Assembly (NCBI GenBank): GCA_021781795.1
Contig: JAJXWA010000002.1
Span: 1 to 64,000, forward strand
Length of the DNA: 64,000 nt
Direction of reading: 5' to 3'
From: Acidobacteriota bacterium
GTDB lineage: Bacteria > Acidobacteriota > Terriglobia > Terriglobales > Acidobacteriaceae
Part shown: positions 59,754 to 64,000 of the stretch, one piece after another
How the letters are laid out: each line of letters starts with the position of its first letter
Position numbering within the stretch: position 1 is the stretch's first letter
Position numbers and translations under genes: made by a program
Notes under the pieces: model-generated
Database searches by the model: none
What the model was told of the DNA's origin: nothing
What the model saw: only the letters and a program-made list of their open reading frames with translations

Positions 59754-61916
59754 ATGCATCGCACTTTCGCCACTCTTCTCATCGGCCTCGCGCTCTCTGC
59801 CACCGCCTGCGCGCAAGACACTGCCTATCGCGCCGAAGGACAGCAGATTCCACCGCCCAATTGCATGAACCTCCACCATGCATGGGAAGGCCCCGCCGTC
59901 ATTTGTCCGCCGAACATCCATGAGCAGTGGCTTGCCGACATCCAGCACTGGCGCGCGGAGCGCCGCATCCGCGTCGGCTTCGATCCCACCCGCTACCAGA
60001 TGGCAGCCCTGCAATGGACGCAGAGCAGTTTCATCCAGCCGCAGATGATGGTGCAGGACCGTTATTTCTACGATCCCATAACGCATCATTACACCGTCGA
60101 TCGCTACCTCGACGACCTCGAAAAGCGCTACGGCGGCATCGATGCCGTCCTCGTATGGGCCACCTATCCCAACATGGGTATCGACAGCCGTAACCAGCTT
60201 GAGATGGTCGAATCGATGCCCGGCGGCATCGAAGGCGTCCGCCAGATGGTCGCCGACTTCCACCGTCGCGGCGTTCGCGTGCTCTTTCCTATGATGATGT
60301 GGGACGAAGGCACCAACGCGCCGCAGCAGCACTGGCCCGAGGCCGTCGCCGCGCTCATGAAGCAGATCGGCGCCGACGGCATCAACGGCGACACCCAGGA
60401 CGGCGTCCCGCTGGATTTTTCTCTCGCCGCAGAGAAAATCGGCCACCCGCTCGCCTTTGAACCGGAAGACAGCCCCAGCGATGAAGCCCTCGCCTGGAAC
60501 GTGATGACATGGGGTCAGTACAACTTCCCCTTCATCCCCATGGTGGACCGTTTCAAGTGGCTGGAGACCCGCCACATGGTCAACATCAGCGACCGCTGGA
60601 ACACCGATAAAACCGACGATCTCCAGTACGCCTTCTTCAACGGTGTCGGCTGGGAGAGCTGGGAAAACATCTGGGGCATCTGGAACGGCATCACGCCCCG
60701 CGATGCGGAGGCCACCCGCCGCGTCGCCGCCATCGAACGCGCCATCGCTCCGTTCCTCATCAGCCCCGGCTGGGAACCGCTCTATCCCATGCACAACTAC
60801 GGTATCTACGCCAGCCGCTGGCCGCTCGGGCAGGAGACCGCGTGGACCATCGTCAACCGCACCGGCTACGACACCAGCGGGCCTCAGATGGACGTGCCCA
60901 TCATTCCCGGCATGCGCTACTTCGACCTCTATCACGGAGTCGAGTTGAAGCCCGTGCCCCACAACGCCCGCAGCCTGCTCAGCTTTCCTGTCGAGGCGCA
61001 CGGCTACGGCGCAGTCCTCGCCACACCCGGCGCACCCAGCGCCGCCATCAAGTCCGTACTGCAGACGATGGCATCGATGACGGCGAAGCCCCTTGCCAGC
61101 TCTTCGCACCAGTGGATTGTTCTCCCGCAACAGATCGTGAACATTCCACCCGCCCCATCTCCAGTTCAGCCGCCTGCGGACATGATTCGCATCCCCGGCG
61201 GTGAATTCAATTTTCGCGTGCAGGGCACTGAGATTGAAGGCGGCGACGAGCCGGGCGTCGATGTGCAATACCCATGGGAAGACTCCCCACGCCGCTTCCA
61301 TGAACACAGCATGGTTATCCAGCCATTCTTCATCGACAAGTACCCGGTCACCAACGCGCAGTTTAAGCAGTTCCTTGACGCCACACACTACAAGCCCGCC
61401 GACTCAGGCAACTTCCTGCGCGACTGGAAAAGCGGCAACTACCCCGAAGACTGGGCGGATCGTCCGGTCACCTGGGTATCCATTGAGGACGCTCGCGCAT
61501 ACGCCAAGTGGGCTGGCAAGCGCCTGCCGCACGAATGGGAGTGGCAGATGGCCGCCGAAGGTACCGATGGCCGCGAATATCCCTGGGGCAACCAGTGGCA
61601 GCCGGTCAATGTGCCACTCCCTGACAAGGGCCGCACCATGCGCGGACCCGACTCCGTCGATGCGCACCCGCAGGGCGCCAGCCCCTACGGCGTGATGGAT
61701 ATGGTCGGCAACGTCTGGCAGTGGACCGAGGAGTTCACCGATGAACACACCCGCGCGGCCATTCTTCGCGGAGGCGAGTACTATCAGCCGCAGGGCTCCA
61801 TCTGGTACTTCCCTCCTGCCTTCGGCAATCATGAGCACAGCAAGCTGCTGCTCATGGCGCCCAGCTACGATCGCTCCGGCGGCATCGGCTTCCGTTGCGT
61901 GCGTGATGCGCAGTGA
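59754..61916 (+). CDS. Secreted glycosidase-like (TIM-barrel-type) protein fused to C-terminal SUMF1/formylglycine-generating-enzyme-like domain
   Basis: Signal peptide; GVRVLFPMMMWDEGTN, ADGINGDTQDGVPLDF; C-terminal PVTNAQFKQFLDAT, PVTWVSIEDARAYAKWAGKRLPHEWEWQMAAEGTDGREYPWGNQW, GNVWQWTEEF, GGIGFRCVRDA. Confidence 0.85.
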   Translation: MHRTFATLLIGLALSATACAQDTAYRAEGQQIPPPNCMNLHHAWEGPAVICPPNIHEQWLADIQHWRAERRIRVGFDPTRYQMAALQWTQSSFIQPQMMVQDRYFYDPITHHYTVDRYLDDLEKRYGGIDAVLVWATYPNMGIDSRNQLEMVESMPGGIEGVRQMVADFHRRGVRVLFPMMMWDEGTNAPQQHWPEAVAALMKQIGADGINGDTQDGVPLDFSLAAEKIGHPLAFEPEDSPSDEALAWNVMTWGQYNFPFIPMVDRFKWLETRHMVNISDRWNTDKTDDLQYAFFNGVGWESWENIWGIWNGITPRDAEATRRVAAIERAIAPFLISPGWEPLYPMHNYGIYASRWPLGQETAWTIVNRTGYDTSGPQMDVPIIPGMRYFDLYHGVELKPVPHNARSLLSFPVEAHGYGAVLATPGAPSAAIKSVLQTMASMTAKPLASSSHQWIVLPQQIVNIPPAPSPVQPPADMIRIPGGEFNFRVQGTEIEGGDEPGVDVQYPWEDSPRRFHEHSMVIQPFFIDKYPVTNAQFKQFLDATHYKPADSGNFLRDWKSGNYPEDWADRPVTWVSIEDARAYAKWAGKRLPHEWEWQMAAEGTDGREYPWGNQWQPVNVPLPDKGRTMRGPDSVDAHPQGASPYGVMDMVGNVWQWTEEFTDEHTRAAILRGGEYYQPQGSIWYFPPAFGNHEHSKLLLMAPSYDRSGGIGFRCVRDAQ

Positions 61917-61951
61917 GACATACCCATCCACAGAGACTCAATCAGGAGAGC

Positions 61952-62629
61952 ATGATGGCAGAGTGGACCACCGTTCAGGCAGAAGACGGACACAATCTCG
62001 ATCTATACCTTGCTCGTCCCGCTGGCTCACCCATCGCGGGCCTCGTCGTCTTGCAGGAGATCTTCGGCGCCAACGCGCACATTCGTTCCGTCGCGGACGG
62101 CTTTGCCAAAGATGGCTTCCTGGCCGTCGCCCCGGCACTCTTCGACCGCATAGAGAAGGGCATCCAGCTTGGCTATGAAGGCGCAGATCGCGACAGGGCC
62201 ATGGCCTGCCTGAAGCTGATGGACCCGGCGAATGCCATCAAGGACGTGGCTGCATCGCTCGCCTTTGTGCGCCATGCCACCGGCAGGAAAGCAGGTGTCA
62301 TCGGCTACTGCTGGGGCGGACTCATCACCTGGCTTTCAGCCACACGCCTGCATCCCAATGCCGCGGTTGGCTATTATGCCGGTGGAATCGGCAACTTCGC
62401 CCACGAAACTCCGCAGGCTCCAGTGCAGCTTCACTTCGGCCGTCTCGACACGCACATTCCTGCCGAACAGGTCAACAAGGTCAGTGCCGCTCATCCGGAT
62501 GTCGAGATTCACTGGTATGAAAACGCGGGCCACGCCTTCAACTGCGATATGCGCCCCAGTTATCACGCTGAGTCGGCTGCAGCGGCACGGATCAGCGCAC
62601 TCGCTTTCCTGCACAAGCATCTGGCTTGA
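61952..62629 (+). CDS. Dienelactone hydrolase family protein
   Basis: GLVVLQEIFGANAHIRSVADGFAKDGFLAVAPALFDR, GVIGYCWGGLITWLSA, ENAGHAFNCDMRPSYH. Confidence 0.93.
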   Translation: MMAEWTTVQAEDGHNLDLYLARPAGSPIAGLVVLQEIFGANAHIRSVADGFAKDGFLAVAPALFDRIEKGIQLGYEGADRDRAMACLKLMDPANAIKDVAASLAFVRHATGRKAGVIGYCWGGLITWLSATRLHPNAAVGYYAGGIGNFAHETPQAPVQLHFGRLDTHIPAEQVNKVSAAHPDVEIHWYENAGHAFNCDMRPSYHAESAAAARISALAFLHKHLA

Positions 62630-62644
62630 TTGCGATTGGCGTGC

Positions 62645-63472
62645 TCAGGCCACTTCGTTTTCCAGCACGCCGATGGGCTGAATCGTAATCCGGATGCGGT
62701 CGCCGCTTGCCAGCGTGAATGAACTCGGTGGCACAATGCCGGTTCCCGTCATCAGGAAACAGCCGTGCGGAAACGCATTTTCCCGGTGCAGATACTCCAC
62801 CAGCACCTTCGGATCGCGCTTCAGCTCCGTAAGGGCCACGCAGCCGGCAAACTCCACCAGCCCCCGCCTGAAGATCTCCAGCATAATCTCCGTTGCATGC
62901 GGCAGCGGAGTAGTCGCCAGCAGAATGCAAGGCCCCAGCGCACAGCTCCCGTTGTAGACCTTCGCCTGCGGAAGATAGAGCGGGTTCTCGCCTTCAATGT
63001 CGCGCGAGCTCATATCGTTGCCGATGGTGCAGCCGGTGATGCGCCCTGCCGGGCTCACCAGCAGCGTCAGTTCCGGCTCCGGCACAGACCAGCGCGCATC
63101 CTGCCGAATCCGTACCTTCTCCTCGGGCCCGGCCGTCCGGCTCGCCGTCGATTTGAAGAACAGCTCCGGCCTCTCCGCCGCATACACGCGATCATAAAAG
63201 TCGCCGCCCCCCGCATCTTTCGCCTCTTCCATGCGCGCGCCGCGGCTGCGATAGTAGGTCACGCCCGCTGCCCACACTTCCTGCAGGCCAATCGGCGCGA
63301 GCACCCTCGCTGATTGAAACTCGCTCGATGGGCGCGACGTCGCCACGACGCCCGCCAGAAACTCGGGCAGATCCTCACGCGTCAGCAGCTCGTCCCAGCT
63401 CATCTCTGCCACGCAAAAGTGCTGCGCGTCTTCCTCTACAAAGTTGCCGCGATCCGTCCGATAGAGCTTCAC
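62645..63472 (-). CDS. Fumarylacetoacetate hydrolase family protein
   Basis: [76 protein letters not shown] start inferred at VKLYRTD. Confidence 0.87.
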   Translation of the reverse strand: MKLYRTDRGNFVEEDAQHFCVAEMSWDELLTREDLPEFLAGVVATSRPSSEFQSARVLAPIGLQEVWAAGVTYYRSRGARMEEAKDAGGGDFYDRVYAAERPELFFKSTASRTAGPEEKVRIRQDARWSVPEPELTLLVSPAGRITGCTIGNDMSSRDIEGENPLYLPQAKVYNGSCALGPCILLATTPLPHATEIMLEIFRRGLVEFAGCVALTELKRDPKVLVEYLHRENAFPHGCFLMTGTGIVPPSSFTLASGDRIRITIQPIGVLENEVA

Positions 63473-63538
63473 TGGTCCGCACGCCTCCTGCGCTCGTCTC
63501 CATGGTACATGGACAAACCCCGTCCGCGTTCCGTCCAA

Positions 63539-64000
63539 CTACGCGCGCAGCATGTCGAACTTCCCGGCCCGCACCGCCGCCGCCAGCGCCTCCATCTCTC
63601 CGGCCAGCACGCGGTCCTGCTCCAGTTTTGGCACGAGGTTCCGCACCGCTTCGAGGGCCTGCTGCACTCCGCGTCCTGGCCGCAGCGGCAACCGGCACTC
63701 CAGCCCCTGCGCTGCACACATCATCTCGATTGCCAGCACGCGCTCCGCGTTCTCCACCACCCGCCGCAGCTTCAGCGCGCCCGTCATGCCCATCGAGACA
63801 TGATCCTCCTTGCCTCCATCCGTCGGAATGCTCCCCGTTGAGGAGGGATGCGAAAGAACCTGGCACTCGCTGATGAGCGCCGCGGAGACGATCTGCGCCA
63901 TCATGAAACCCGAAGACACCCCCGGATCCGCCGCCAGAAACGCCGGCAACCCCTCGTTGATATCCGGATTCAGCAGCCGGTCGATGCGTCTTTCCGTGAT
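63539..64000 (-). CDS. hutH: Histidine ammonia-lyase, C-terminal part (truncated by the window end)
   Basis: INEGLPAFLAADPGVSSGFMMAQIVSAALISE, HPSSTGSIPTDGGKEDHVSMGMTGA; frame open to the window edge. Confidence 0.9.
   Translation of the reverse strand: MTERRIDRLLNPDINEGLPAFLAADPGVSSGFMMAQIVSAALISECQVLSHPSSTGSIPTDGGKEDHVSMGMTGALKLRRVVENAERVLAIEMMCAAQGLECRLPLRPGRGVQQALEAVRNLVPKLEQDRVLAGEMEALAAAVRAGKFDMLRA

Noticed and set aside
59361-61388. 675-aa minus-strand ORF antisense to the glycosidase-like/SUMF1 gene
   Set aside because: It shows no recognisable motifs and lies wholly antisense to well-supported CDSs. Long shadow ORFs are expected at this GC content.

Overview
This is a high-GC, chromosomal-looking window, probably from an Acidobacteriaceae-like bacterium (inferred from gene content and style, not proven). 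It is densely coded. I see no CRISPR array, prophage, transposase or rRNA operon. Recognisable blocks, left to right: a B12-binding radical SAM gene; ribBA with an atypical GTP-cyclohydrolase half; a small gene with its own promoter and terminator; a phosphoesterase; ychF; a ZIP transporter; a glycan/envelope cluster (GT9, two paralogous multi-TM proteins, GT2); an apparent pseudo-histidine kinase coupled to a stand-alone KdpD sensor domain; tRNA-Lys; galT; an ATP-grasp gene and a DUF4254 gene; yvcK; tRNA-Leu; two esterases; the rpsP-khpA-rimM-trmD-(ICMT-like)-rplS-rnhB operon; msrQP and mogA; a LacI regulator; a lipid kinase and cimA; a leucine/isovalerate catabolic operon; CoA-transferase subunits; an Lrp regulator; a Phe/Tyr degradation operon with an uncharacterised protein where maleylacetoacetate isomerase might be expected; a DUF5916-type outer-membrane protein; a membrane Fe-S oxidoreductase with etfBA; and a sugar locus (GRP transporter, ribokinase, a glycosidase-like/SUMF1 fusion, a dienelactone hydrolase, an FAH-family protein) ending in a truncated hutH. 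The strongest leads are the pseudo-HK/KdpD-N pair, the unknown protein in the tyrosine operon, the glycosidase-like/SUMF1 fusion without FGE cysteines, and the RibBA lacking the RQEGRGIGL motif. Family calls come from reading motifs in the translations; no database search was run.
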